Assembly: GCA_036874045.1 (NCBI GenBank)
Contig: CM072343.1
Location: forward strand, 18,186,001 to 18,250,000
Origin: Cymodocea nodosa
Lineage: Eukaryota > Streptophyta > Magnoliopsida > Alismatales > Cymodoceaceae
Reading direction: 5' to 3'
Length of the DNA stretch: 64,000 nucleotides
The notes beneath the pieces were generated by a model. That model saw only the letters and a list, made by a program, of their open reading frames with translations. It did no database searches and had not been told where the DNA came from. The translations under genes and the position numbers were made by a program. Shown piece by piece: positions 50,470 through 61,574 of this stretch (positions are counted from its first letter, which is position 1; each line of letters starts with the position of its first letter).

Positions 50470-52596
50470 AGTGCTCGACCTCAAATACTGTTTGATATCT
50501 CAGATTGAAGCGTTGCTCTGATCCATACTCTGGTTGACATCTGCAGCAAATATAGTATGCCAATATCCTCTCAGAAAATCAACCTCGCAGGTCCCTTGCT
50601 TCATCAACGGAAGACGGTAAAAGTAAAGCACTGAGAAAGAATATCATGGTCCGTTACCAGAGGATTTCCAAGACTCGTTGGTATATTTTGTCTTGTACGT
50701 ATGAACATTTGTGCTTAGGTTGTACGTTACTTCAAAGTATTGTTTGAATATTTACAACCTTACGGGTAAATGGATGATTGCTGTGAGATCTCCATGGCCA
50801 TTGCAAGCTACCGATCATTGGACGGCAGCACAGCACAAATGAGATCCAAACCTAATTCCCACATCTTAGCTTCTCATCGTGACCAAATTTTTCATGCTTC
50901 TCGTAGAGAAATGGGCCAAATTATGGCGAATGTATGTCTTCGGAAGGTTATGAATGGGATAACGCATGATAAGATTTGAGGTGCACAAGATGCTACCAAG
51001 CTCAACCCTTGATTAGTGTTGACCCTAGACCAACACATATATGCCAATGATAAATAACTCGTTGGAATGTTAAAAACCCATTCTTCTTGTTGCTTCATTC
51101 AACCCTTCATATGGGGCGTCATCCCTGGTCCACCATTAACCATCGGTGTGATGGCACTACAACCACCCTCTCAATCCTCTCTATAAATCAACACAAATCT
51201 TTTGGTAAATGATAATGTCATAATCACTCTTCAGACATGATCTTGTGCACACGCATCACCGAGTATTAAAGTTGGCAAATCTAGACCTTTGGGGCTTTAC
51301 TTTAATCCATGATGCAAAAAATGCTGAGGAGAAGACCATTAGAATTGGCTAAGGATGGTCTTCAATTTGTCCAATTGGTGAAAACATGAATGTTTTTTTT
51401 TTCTTCCTTAATTTGATAAGAAGATGTTGGATCACTCATCAGGAAATATTTTAGGTATAGGTAGTAGGTACATCAAGATTTCCAATAAGAAACAGCAAGT
51501 AGATAATGCTTCTATATTAATGGACGTACTATGGTTGCATATGATTCATGTATGTTGGAATAAATGTTCTAGGATCGGAAAAATAACAAGCTTGACACCA
51601 AGTCGATGCAGCCTTATCATCTTCATAAATGGTGAAGTTATTTCCTAGTATTTGAGTCCACGTTCTGTATACAGGATAATGCAAGATAATATTGTTAAAT
51701 CAACTACTAAGTTGATAATATTTTAATAAATTCCATGTAATTGAGTTGACTAAGACCAAGATTGAAATTTTTTGTGAGACATTCTAAAGAATATAAAATT
51801 TTTAATCAAATCCAATTAAGAAAATTTTCAATTAATGAGAAAACTTGATTATGGTGAGGGATTTGACAAACAAATGCAAAAATATCACTGTCGACTCCAA
51901 ACGTCCTGGTCCACTGTTTGAAAACCATCGATATGATCGATCATACATATTAAGGAATATAATTAGATTAATTTCCATTCTTTAAAGAATCTCAAATTCC
52001 ATGTGTTGGATTTTGGAAAAAAAATTTATAAACACCGTAAAGAAACTCATGAATTTTCTTTGTTCGAGGTTGGGTTTTTTATTTCTTGAAGTAATAGGGT
52101 GGTGGGCCTTTTGTTTTAGCCGTGCACAACAGCACAAGGTGCCATTGGCTTGAGATACAAAAACAAATCACTCTGCCGATCTGTGCTAAAGGAATGAAAC
52201 ACAAATTCAGCAGCTGACATGCACCAGTCATTTTTATAAAGAAATACGTATATATAAAACCAGTCATTTTTCTTCCCGAGATTCAAACAACAGCATAACT
52301 ATGGTACATCTTATGGAATAGGACTCTCATGTACAAGCTACTTACATAATCAGACAAAGCATGTGTCTCCGGATGAAATAAATGAAGAATTAATTGAGTA
52401 AAAGCATAAGTGATGACGAAAACTAATAAAGTTTACAGATTACACGAGTATTAAACCTTAACAATGTAAATAGTTTAAAGTGGTGATTATACATGGGAAG
52501 CATTCACTTAACTGAAGAATCTGAGAGCCATAACAAAAGCGCTTGAGTGTACTAGGGAGGGCATTCCTTCACTTGAGAGTGTATAACTGGAGGGAT
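50470..52596. other. Intergenic region between the convergent 3' ends of TPS1 and the RING gene
   Basis: About 2.1 kb with no supported gene. The first 250-300 bases should be the TPS1 3' UTR, and the right end the 3' UTR of the minus-strand RING gene. Frames at 50770-50979 and 51424-51648 lack recognisable domains. Confidence 0.7.
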
Positions 52597-54621
52597 TCAG
52601 TTTAGTCTTCTCTTGTTGGTGTGCAAAATTCCATCAATATCGAAAGTGGTGGATCCATTGTTCCTCACCCTTCTTCTTGATGACCTAGACGAAGACCCTG
52701 CTCGATTAGGTTCGGCAGAAGTATCTGTCGCACCAACATCATCCTGTATGACAGCCATGGTGCTGGAGGCAGAGGCCTGATCTGCTGATTGTGTTCCACC
52801 AACTGAACGCTGGACAACGGTGGGGTTTTGGGGAATCGCCGGAACTGCTGGTACTTCTGAATTCTGAAGATCGACTGGCAACATGGAGGGAATAGAGCGG
52901 CCACTACCATTACGGGAAAATGTACTGACCAACATATTGAAATTAGCACGAAGTGCATGCAGTCTCTCTGATGCAGCCATGTCAAGAGGAAAACGATGCA
53001 AGGGATCGATTCCATCATTGGTGTACGAAGAGCCTGGATTTACATCCGGCTGTGTTGATGCAGTAGCGACCCTTGACATCCCATTTACTGCTGGGATCGG
53101 TCCAGCTTCATGGTCTTCTGTTGCAAGCAACCTGCGAGCTCTGTATCTGCTAACAAGTCTGCTGCCATGGTCTACAAACTGCTGCATGGCATGGTTTAAA
53201 TGCTGCCCCTCTGGTCTAACCCCAGCTTGCAGCCCTTCGTCTAGATCATGTCTGGGTGTGTTGGAAACTCCTTCCTCTAGCCTACCTGGTACAACACCTA
53301 GTGTCGGGTCTATAAGTCCTTCAAGCCTACCCATGTTGACCAATTCTTCGCCTATGAATCGCCTGAATGCCATGTTAACTCCATCCCCTGGCCTTCTCGA
53401 GATGGGTCTTTGTATACGCTGCCTTAGGCTCTCAAATCTACGCCCACGTGGCCTCGGAGGTATTTTCATATCAGAATCCACATTGTTGCCATCAATTTTC
53501 CCTTCAACTAGATCCTCTGAACTTCCCCGCCCATAAATGGGTGTGATGTTGGCCTCGATTATTTGCCCTTTGCATGCAGGACACTCCTTGTGATCCGAAT
53601 AGTGATACAACCATTGATACAAACACGGCCAGCAGAATAAATGGCCGCAAGAAGTAACAACTGGCTCTTTGGCTACATCATAGCAGATATTGCATTCGAA
53701 ATTGACAGAGTTTCCGCTTTTTTCCTCCTCCACCTCTTCCAAGCCGTCATTGTTGATGCCATCCTCCTTCACTTTGTTCTTTCCTGAGGATTCAAACGGC
53801 CTTTCTGCAAGCACCACACCCAAATTCTGTTCTGATGCTGGGAATGAAGCTGCACTGAAAGTGACACTGCGGTCTCTATAAGATTGTGAAGACCTAAATC
53901 GCCTGGCTTCCCTATTTCTGGTTTGGTTCCTATGCTCTGATTCGATCAGACTACGGAACCTGAATTCTGAGCTTTGCAAAGCATCCTGGCGAGAAGAAGA
54001 GCCGCCACCGACACCATCTTGACTAGCAACATCATCCACCAGCAAAGGAGTCGGCCGGTAGGTCTCCACCTCAGCGTGAACCTGAGGATCGGTACTTGTG
54101 GTGGTCAACGCCGGAGGATGATTATACGAGCGGATAAGGAAGGTGTCATCTTCATCTCTACCCGTGGACTCATCTGCAATTCCAAAAGAAGGCGGAAAAT
54201 AGGGTACATGAGATGCCGCCCCATCCCCAACTCGGCGATCTCCAACCTCTGGCGGAGAGTTCCTGTAGGACGACGTGGAGTAAGGAAACACGACAATCGG
54301 TCGTAAAGGAAGTGAAGAAGGTGGGAATTCGAGATTTAAGCTGCTAGAAGGGAAGACGGTAGGGTTGTCAGCGAGGACGGGGTCCTCTCCATCTTCTCCT
54401 TCTTCTACCACAATGTTCGCAGGGGCGAAGGAGGCATGGGAAGGAGAGTACGGCGTGTGAGCATCCGTCATATCGAAAACGGGCAAGGGAGGGGGAGGTG
54501 ACGACACGGAGCCGAGGGAAAGATTGGAGCCGAGGTCTGGTATGTGGGGTATCGGGGAGAGGGGAAGACCGAGATGTAAGTTCAGATCCATGCTTCTCCT
54601 TCCTTCATCTCCACCTGCCAT
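52597..54621 (-). CDS. RING-type (C3HC4) E3 ubiquitin ligase candidate, RMA/MUSE-like, intronless
   Basis: A single 674-residue frame. The first ATG of the frame is at 54621 in a strong context (AAAATGGCA); the in-frame GTG two codons upstream is not a plausible start. Near the N-terminus MDLNLHLGLP is a leucine-alternating motif resembling an EAR repression motif. A long Ser/Pro-rich stretch follows. The RING is at about 309-352, spaced C-x2-C-x11-C-x-H-x2-C-x2-C-x13-C-x2-C, with CGHLFCWPC and CPAC as in RNF5/RMA-type rings. The C-terminal half is Arg/Ser-rich and ends near the basic RSSRRRVR. Such proteins transfer ubiquitin with an E2. I see no C-terminal membrane anchor, unlike small RMA proteins. 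It most resembles the longer plant RMA-like proteins, which include Arabidopsis MUSE1/MUSE2, but that assignment is from memory and tentative. Confidence 0.88.
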   Translation of the reverse strand: MAGGDEGRRSMDLNLHLGLPLSPIPHIPDLGSNLSLGSVSSPPPPLPVFDMTDAHTPYSPSHASFAPANIVVEEGEDGEDPVLADNPTVFPSSSLNLEFPPSSLPLRPIVVFPYSTSSYRNSPPEVGDRRVGDGAASHVPYFPPSFGIADESTGRDEDDTFLIRSYNHPPALTTTSTDPQVHAEVETYRPTPLLVDDVASQDGVGGGSSSRQDALQSSEFRFRSLIESEHRNQTRNREARRFRSSQSYRDRSVTFSAASFPASEQNLGVVLAERPFESSGKNKVKEDGINNDGLEEVEEEKSGNSVNFECNICYDVAKEPVVTSCGHLFCWPCLYQWLYHYSDHKECPACKGQIIEANITPIYGRGSSEDLVEGKIDGNNVDSDMKIPPRPRGRRFESLRQRIQRPISRRPGDGVNMAFRRFIGEELVNMGRLEGLIDPTLGVVPGRLEEGVSNTPRHDLDEGLQAGVRPEGQHLNHAMQQFVDHGSRLVSRYRARRLLATEDHEAGPIPAVNGMSRVATASTQPDVNPGSSYTNDGIDPLHRFPLDMAASERLHALRANFNMLVSTFSRNGSGRSIPSMLPVDLQNSEVPAVPAIPQNPTVVQRSVGGTQSADQASASSTMAVIQDDVGATDTSAEPNRAGSSSRSSRRRVRNNGSTTFDIDGILHTNKRRLN

Positions 54622-54684
54622 TTTCACAAAGATCCCATCTTTCCAACGCCCGCAATCACGGAAAGCCGTAGAAAGCTCAAGAGT

Positions 54685-54738
54685 TCAGCACCTTCGCCTG
54701 ACGAACTTGTTGGTGGCAGCCACCTCCGACGCCGCCAT
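54685..54738 (-). other. Upstream ORF (17 codons) in the RING gene leader
   Basis: ATG at 54738 in a strong context (CAACATGGCG) opens MAASEVAATNKFVRRRC and stops with TGA at 54687-54685, 63 bases before the main ATG. If the leader is unspliced, ribosomes would meet this frame first. Confidence 0.4.
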
Positions 54739-54746
54739 GTTGCGGG

Positions 54747-54818
54747 CTAGGGCAAGTGGAGAGCTAGGGTTTCGGCAAATGGAGAAGTGCGAGAAACCAG
54801 AAAGGTCGAAGGAGACAT
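54747..54818 (-). other. Second upstream ORF (23 codons) in the RING gene leader
   Basis: ATG at 54818 (context ATCATGTCT) opens a 23-residue frame beginning MSPSTFLVSRTSPFAETLAL and ending TAG at 54749-54747. It lies just upstream of the 17-codon frame. Whether both are in the mature leader is inferred from the TATA position only. Confidence 0.35.
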
Positions 54819-54904
54819 GATCGATCACACCGCGTGGCTGAGATGGAACTGGAGTGGAGACGACGATGGCAATTGGAGGCGGCGGAGCAGGAGCAGGACG
54901 ACGA

Positions 54905-54960
54905 GCTTTTGCGGAAAGGAAGGGAAAGGGAAGGGGAAAGGGGAAGGGGAAGGGAAGACC
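54905..54960 (-). repeat. Purine-rich (GGGAAA)-like tract, CT-rich in the RING gene leader
   Basis: A run of GGGAAA/GGGGAAA words on the plus strand, so the minus-strand leader is strongly pyrimidine-rich. Such tracts are common near plant transcription starts. Confidence 0.7.
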
Positions 54961-55086
54961 TGAGTTTGGTCGCCCGGTGTGGAATATTTACAGGAGACAA
55001 GCAAACGCACTGTGATCGGACTCGGATCTAGATCCGATTACTGGCTAAGGTAAATTTTCCCGTCATTTTGTAAACAAAGCTTTTTT

Positions 55087-55098
55087 TTTTTTATAATA
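55087..55098 (-). promoter_or_regulatory. Possible TATA box of the RING gene
   Basis: The minus strand reads TATTATAAAAAA about 470 bases before the start codon, which would give a leader of roughly 430 bases. Placed by sequence only; the surrounding poly-T makes the match less specific. Confidence 0.45.
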
Positions 55099-55189
55099 CC
55101 CGAGTATACCAAAATTCATACTTTACTAGAATTGTATCAATTAATCAACAAACAGCATTACAGCTAATAATCGGACGAGCCGAAGGGCC

Positions 55190-55211
55190 TACGTCATAAA
55201 CATGACGTCAT
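55190..55211. promoter_or_regulatory. Paired ACGT-core motifs (bZIP-type), about 575 bases upstream of the RING gene
   Basis: TACGTCAT and the perfect palindrome ATGACGTCAT lie 14 bases apart (core to core). TGACG cores are bound by TGA-class bZIP factors. The pair resembles an as-1 element, but the classic spacing is 12 bases. A regulatory role is inference. Confidence 0.35.
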
Positions 55212-55984
55212 CACTAATGATAGAATGCTATTAATATAAAGAACACGATCACCACTCTTCTTTCGCTTCTTCTTCCCTACGCTGACTTTTATCTACAGAT
55301 ATTCAAAGATGCAGACCAGATTACATGATGGAAATTTCCAGACACGACACAGCCAGATTACACATTTCTTTGTATCTAAGGTATCTCATGTGATATTGAT
55401 CAAGCACATTTCAATATGATAATGTTGTTATGCTTGCATGGTTTAAATATGATATTACACGTGGATCATCTAGCATGCTTAAATAAGTTGTTTGAATGCT
55501 TTGGAAGGATAATAGTATGCGATCAAATCCAAAAAGGTGCGTGCGTACATAGGCTCCTCAGACATATCATCGGTCAAAGGCGCAGGCTAGACTCGAGATG
55601 TTACCATCTCATACAAGGAAGGAATAAGAAGCCTACTGGGATGCAAAGACCATTCCATGAGTTGTGCTATTCATGAGAAGACCTCTCGCAAAAATGTACC
55701 AAGAGTTTCCCAAAACAAGAGATTGTGCTACTCTAAGTGCTTGGTGTAGCGATCAAAGTTGTGAAGGTAAGGTTGGATAAAACGGACCCGTCACACCATC
55801 CTTCGATCAAAATCCGTAGGAAAATCTTGCAAAAAAACGAAAGAAAAAGAAAAGGAACCCATCACAACCCTACACTGGTAGAAGCCTATGGACCAGCAAA
55901 ATGCATGCATGCATCATGAACAAGAGTCTGTGCTTTACATTGGAGAAAAGATACTTCCAAACAGCTCTCCCAGAGAAGCAATCA

Positions 55985-56400
55985 TCATGCCACCCACGAC
56001 CACCTCCAGTATGAGACGTTCCCAAAGCTGTTTCGGTACTTCACATTGCAGAAAAGATATCCACAGGCTAGGCCTCCTGCAAACATAAGAGTAAGACCAC
56101 ACGCCATAAAGTCTCCAAGGCCCAGCCATTTATTTTGGTAAATCTTGGTCAACATCTCATCCACAAGAAGCCACATCAATATCTTAACCTTTGGTGCAGC
56201 TCAGCATTTCCAAACAAAATTAAATTCTTCCAGTGCATTTCAGCGCCGTCAAACAGGATTGTCGTAGCAATTCTTAACCACAAAGGGACCATCATTATTA
56301 GACAGCCATTGCAGAGAATCTGGCCTATATGTTGAGGGTTCCTTGTTTGCTAAAATGTCAAGCATCTCAGCTAGTTGATCCGGTTCAGCATCTTTCAGGT
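55985..56400 (-). mobile_element. L1-type LINE fragment (zf-RVT region)
   Basis: On the minus strand, broken frames read QWLSNNDGPFVVKNCYD, then AAPKVKILMWLLVDEMLT, then a Cys/His-containing end (LQCEVPKQLWERLI in one frame). These match the region after the reverse transcriptase in plant LINEs, where an SVKSAYE-like segment, a PPKVKFFMWL-like segment and HLFFHC...LW motifs follow in this order. Frameshifts and stops break it. The rest of the element is missing or unrecognisable. Confidence 0.65.
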
Positions 56401-58320
56401 TTCACCCAAACTTGAGGGTCCAGAGCCAGCCAATGGATTGTACCTGATATTTATTTACCACCCAATATATGTTATCTTACAATACTGGCAAAGAACCAAA
56501 CCAGCGTCTACATTGCATACCAAACAAGAGATGCACTCCATCATTGCTTGCATTTACTCTAATAACATACCTTGAGTAGGCCCCAGTATTCGTTTTACCG
56601 TCTTCTCTAAGTTCTGTCATCATTTCTCCATTTTAGTAGTAAAAAAGTACTCACGGATAGTGTTGTAGGATTTGAGAACTTCTAAAAGTAAAAGGAGAAG
56701 GGAGAGAAGAATATAAAATAATAAATACCATACCACAAAAAAGAGATTGCCTCCCACATGATTTGGCATGAGACATGTATTCTGAATGTTCAGAAAAGAA
56801 ATTTACCGAAACCCCTTGAACATTTGATATGTGGACCAGCAATCTTCAACGTCAGCAAGTAATCTGAAAAAAAAATCAGAAATAAAACATATTGTAAAAA
56901 AGATTTAAATAGTAATATAGAAATAAATGGTCTTGTCGGTTAGAGCAAAATCTCAAACAAAACGAGATGGAAAATGAATAATCCACTTTAATTCTAGCAC
57001 AACCCAATACAAAACGAATATCCTCCCTTTACCTCTTTCTCCTTTTTCCTTGCAGTAGGATGCAGATGTTCATAATTGAGAAAGGACTGAAAAACATAGT
57101 TATCATGGAACCACAGCATGCAATCATTAAGATAAGGCACATCGGATGCCCTTGAGAGAAGCACCTAAGTGTATACACAAAAAAAGTGCCTAACTTTATC
57201 GTGCTTTGGCATCTAAGAGCAACTTAATATGCACGTGATCAACATTATGTGTAAAGGGAACGATGAGGTCGGAGGCAAATGAGGGAGCGAAAGAACTAGA
57301 GATATCTAATAATATCAAGAAGGAACTACAGCAGCCAAAGGAAATAGATTTAAATCAAGTAAAACCAAGGGGCTACACAAAAGACTAAAAACTGAAAACA
57401 AAGATGATAAAGGTAGGACCAAAAGCTGAAACATAAAGAAGCTTAAGGGTGGAGTCCCAGGAAGGAAACCCAAAAACAAAAGAAACAAAAATGAGCTGTC
57501 ACCCAAAACCAAGAAAGCTCTAGATAAATAAGCTTACATTGCCAAGAGTGTGCATCCATAATAGCAGCTCAAAATTGTCAAGGATCCTATCTACTGTCCA
57601 ACTCCTCGTCCACTCCAGCACATACCAAAGATCTTGGACATTAATACATGAATGAAAAATATTAAAAGAGTTATCTCATGCCATTCTAGTAAAAACTATC
57701 ATATCATATAATGTTTCCATGTATCAATGTTGTACACAAAATGAATTCTATTACATTTTTTTTGGAGCAACAGAAGAGAAAATAGATTAAAAATGTAAAA
57801 ATAGAGGCCTACACAAGCCATAGGCAAGCTCCAATAGAAGAACACGAAAAGCAAGGCTTCAAAAGAGAAACTCCAATAGAAGGAAAAAAAACAAATCTAA
57901 AAGATTGAAAAGAAGATGAGACAAACTAGCCAAACACCTGAAAGTGCTGAAGTCACAAACTTACCAATGTCTGTAGCCAAGCCAACACCTCTGAATTAGG
58001 CAGCACCTTGTTGGCCCCCCACACCCTTATCTTCTCAGCTACACACTTAATCAACTTGAAAATAAAGTAGTCTTTATGATGGAAAATGACTCAGAATACC
58101 ATAGTATTTCTCCCCAATCATTATCTCCACCAAACTGCCTGAAAAATTATCCATCAATTCTTCCCTCCTTGTCTGGTCCCTTTTTATCCACCCACTTCTA
58201 GAACATTCCCATATCCACCTCCCAAAAGTCATCAGAACCCCTTGCCACAATCCACTCATAAAAGGGCGAGCAAACAGAAAGTACCACTGACCTTTCCCCT
58301 GGAATCCACAACTTGCAAAT

Positions 58321-58412
58321 ACTTGCCAAACAAAAAACTCTCTCTTGAAGCAAGCACTCATTTCAAACTTGCCAAACAAAAAACTCTCTCTTGAAGCAAG
58401 CACTCATTTGAA
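58321..58412. repeat. 46-bp tandem duplication
   Basis: ACTTGCCAAACAAAAAACTC at 58321 recurs at 58367 and the match continues to CAAGCACTCATTT in both copies. It lies inside a minus-strand frame (58074-58620), where the repeated residues include SACFKREFFVW. Confidence 0.88.
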
Positions 58413-60439
58413 ACTCCACCATGTCAAACTTGCCATGCAAAAATATGGAGGTTGGTAGGAATCTACTCTCTTGGAATGTACTTTGCTCCCTTAGTCTCAC
58501 TCCATCACACATCAACACCTGACAGGCTGATTGGATTGAGGTGCCCTTACCACTCCATTGCCACACCTGTGTAGGATTATCTGTTAAGACAAGAAAAGAA
58601 TTGTGATAATGGAAAGACATAAGCCAAGCAATTCTAAATCACACAGATTTCTTCAAAATTGGACATTCCATACAATCCCTACCTCAAATCTCCCATAGCT
58701 CTCAGTAGAATCATATTGGTAGAAGATGCATTAGAGAATAGTAGTAGAATCTCAATGACTAAAGAGACTCTACCTGCCCAAATATCACCCAACAAGCTAA
58801 CTCCAATCCCATTCTCAACAATAAACTTTGATCTGCACCTAATAATATCATGCACCTTAAGCTTCAGATTTTGTTAATCTTATTAGTATATTACTATATG
58901 TTTTGTGGTTATTTGGTTATGGAATATTCATTTGTCAAATATATATAGTAAATGCTATATACATACTGCAAGTTGTCATTAGTAATAATCTAATCACCAA
59001 TGTCCCCAATCACCACATGGTATGAGAGCTCAGGAAGAAATCCTAGCCATCACCGGTTGCCACCCTGCCCAATGTTGTTGGCCACCAGAACATGTCATCA
59101 CCTAGTCGTTGTCACCTGGCACTAGAAATAAATTGCCATCAAACAACAAGAACCACTACCTCTCCAACTTACCACCAACCTCCCCTATTCCATTAGCTAG
59201 TGCAAGTGGTGTGTTCCTCTTACACTTATTTTTTCCTCCCTACATGACCATGACCACTCCCTAACTCTCCTTCGTTCACTGGCAATGGCTAATTACCACC
59301 TATTATTTCTATACGAGGAGGTTTCCTATATGTCTTCTAGGTAATTAGCAATACAGGTAGCATGTACACTGATTTCTACCATGATCCAGGCTACCGAATC
59401 CATTTTCCAACCTGCTTGTATCTTTTGGTTGATATTGTGATTTCCCAAATGATTTTGTGTTGTGTTGTACACCCAAATCTTCACGTATGATGCAGTTTTC
59501 ATATAAATCAGACCTTATTTGACTACTTTCAGAAGCTGAAATAACGTCTTAAGAGACTTTAACCAAGAATTTGAGTGGTGTACCAGAGAGATTAACTAAA
59601 ATGAACTATTATTATGGACCCAAAGCTTTGAAACTTTCGTTGTAGGATCAAGCATCTCACCCAATCACCTCCTAACATTAAAGACGCATCTTACGATGAC
59701 TGGTGTATATAGACAATGCAGCCATTTTTTCCTCACTGGCCAATAGCATAGAGCCTAATCGGTAGTGTCATGAAGCTTAGGCTAGACAAGAAGATTCAAG
59801 GTAAACTATGAGCTATATATGGACATCAAAGGAACATTTTCAGACTGTTCAAGATTTTTTTATGATTTTTACAAAGATTCCCTTTTTTGCTGGTTTATAT
59901 GTAATATTAAATTAGTTAATTATGAAATCATGTTGACTTTACCAATTCAAACAGTACTGGTTGAACCATGAATTGGCCATCCCTTAACTCCACAGGCCAA
60001 GGTGTGTAGTTATAATACGGTAATAAAAAAAATGATTCAATCCATCATCAACAGTATAAGTAAAATTTATTCAAGGAGCATCCGTATTCTTCGCAAGATG
60101 AAATTAGATTAAGCAGACAAACAGAACAGGATACGTCTACGGAGTAGTAAAAATTAGCAGGGATGATGAGTTGAATAAGGTTCACGCAAATCGTTTGACC
60201 ACACAGATGTTGACGGGCATCTTTAGAAGCTTTGGATGATCTCATGAGAACAAGCACGGCTGGCTCAGATAAAAACCTTTACCGTAAATTAACATCATTT
60301 TTCAGCCAACCGGAAATCCTATCTTCCCTTAAGAAAATAAGAAAGGGATCTCCAGGGCAGCCATAAGACCGGCCTTTTTGTATCATCATCGCCAACCGAA
60401 GGGAAACAAAAAATTTCATCAATTTTGCACACAGACACA

Positions 60440-60630
60440 CACACGGAAGAAAGCTACAATGTTACCGACTCCTCTACTCCGCCTGCGGAAGCCGATGTCG
60501 GTGATCAAGGCATGGAGGTTGACCTTCACCCCGTCTACGAGCATGTAGATGCGTTCCCAACCTCCGCCATTGCTTGCTGCGGCCGCTGGGACGAGTGTCG
60601 AGAAGAACGACCTCTTCCATGAAAATCAGG
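60440..60630. other. Unassigned GC-rich island
   Basis: A 190-base stretch clearly richer in G and C than its flanks. The plus-strand frame reads through TPPAEADVGDQGMEVDLHPV. The minus strand has ERIYMLVDGVKVNLHALITD. Neither starts from a convincing ATG and I recognise neither. It may be a pseudogene scrap, an exon of an unrecognised gene, or a CpG-rich repeat. Confidence 0.3.
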
Positions 60631-61574
60631 TCGACGCAGGTTATTTATTGGTTGGTTTTCCATTTAAACCCTATTCAATATGTCATTTTTACGAATTACA
60701 GAAAAAATGTAATTGTCGAAGTGCATGCAGAAGTAAAAGTAAATTATCACGTCATTCACGAGAAAATTTTAATATACACATATATATTCTAATAAGACTC
60801 CATACTACTTACGACAGTAGGATGCTTAATGGGTTAATCCTGACCATCATTTTTAAATGTAATGGTTGATTTATTCGATATGATAGTTATTATGTTTTTA
60901 TATGTTCTCTCTTCTACATGGCATTTAATTTAAACTTTCTGTAATGGTTTTGTGGTTTAGTGAGCAGTTAGTAAAAGATAGATATAAAAAATGAAAAATG
61001 ATGATCTAATAACGTTTTACAAATATTAATCTTAAATATTTCTTTCTTACCTGGAATCCTTTTATAATATTATTTTGAGGGTATAATTGGTAGGTACAAG
61101 CAAGTCGTTTTTAAATTCCTCTAATCATAACCAAGATGGGTAGATTTTCAAGCTTGGCAGATATAGATGTGGGAAATTATGGGTGATGATGTTTCATTAT
61201 TTCACATGGTATTCTTTTCAAAGATGATTTTATGGCATTTATAGGAAGCAAATCCATAAATCTTGATTATGTTTGACATAGGGTCCATTTATGTACCTGA
61301 AATGGAAAATCAGAAGAAAAAAGAAGGTAGCATTTTTTATTAGTTTTTGAATTCAATGTTCTTTCTGGTTCTGTAATTTGTTAAGGAGGCGATTGTTCTT
61401 GGCAACCATCCTATCCAAATGATTTTATGCTTTTTCATCATTTTATTGTATCATGGACGGACAATTTTCTTTTGTTCGGTATATGCATCGATCAGTTTTT
61501 ATGCTGCATTAATCTGGGTATGAAAATACCATAGATATGCAAAATGAATTTGATTAAATAGCGATAGCGTATGA

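Larger units (their letters stand above)
55212..61574. other. Intergenic region between the RING and PPR genes
   Basis: About 6.3 kb without a supported gene. It contains a LINE fragment (55.98-56.40 kb, minus), a frame at 58074-58620 (minus) of unknown, perhaps LINE, origin, a 46-bp tandem duplication, a degenerate primer-site-like TGGTATGAGAGC at about 59.02 kb, and an unexplained GC-rich island at 60.44-60.63 kb. The rest is AT-rich. The last 200-300 bases should include the PPR 3' UTR. Confidence 0.6.

Noticed and set aside
52883-53536. 217-codon plus-strand frame
   Set aside because: It lies antisense to the RING gene, whose sense frame has clear RING cysteine spacing.
54619-54627. GTG as start of the RING protein
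   Set aside because: GTG at 54627 would add two residues, but plant genes start at ATG and the ATG at 54621 has a strong context.
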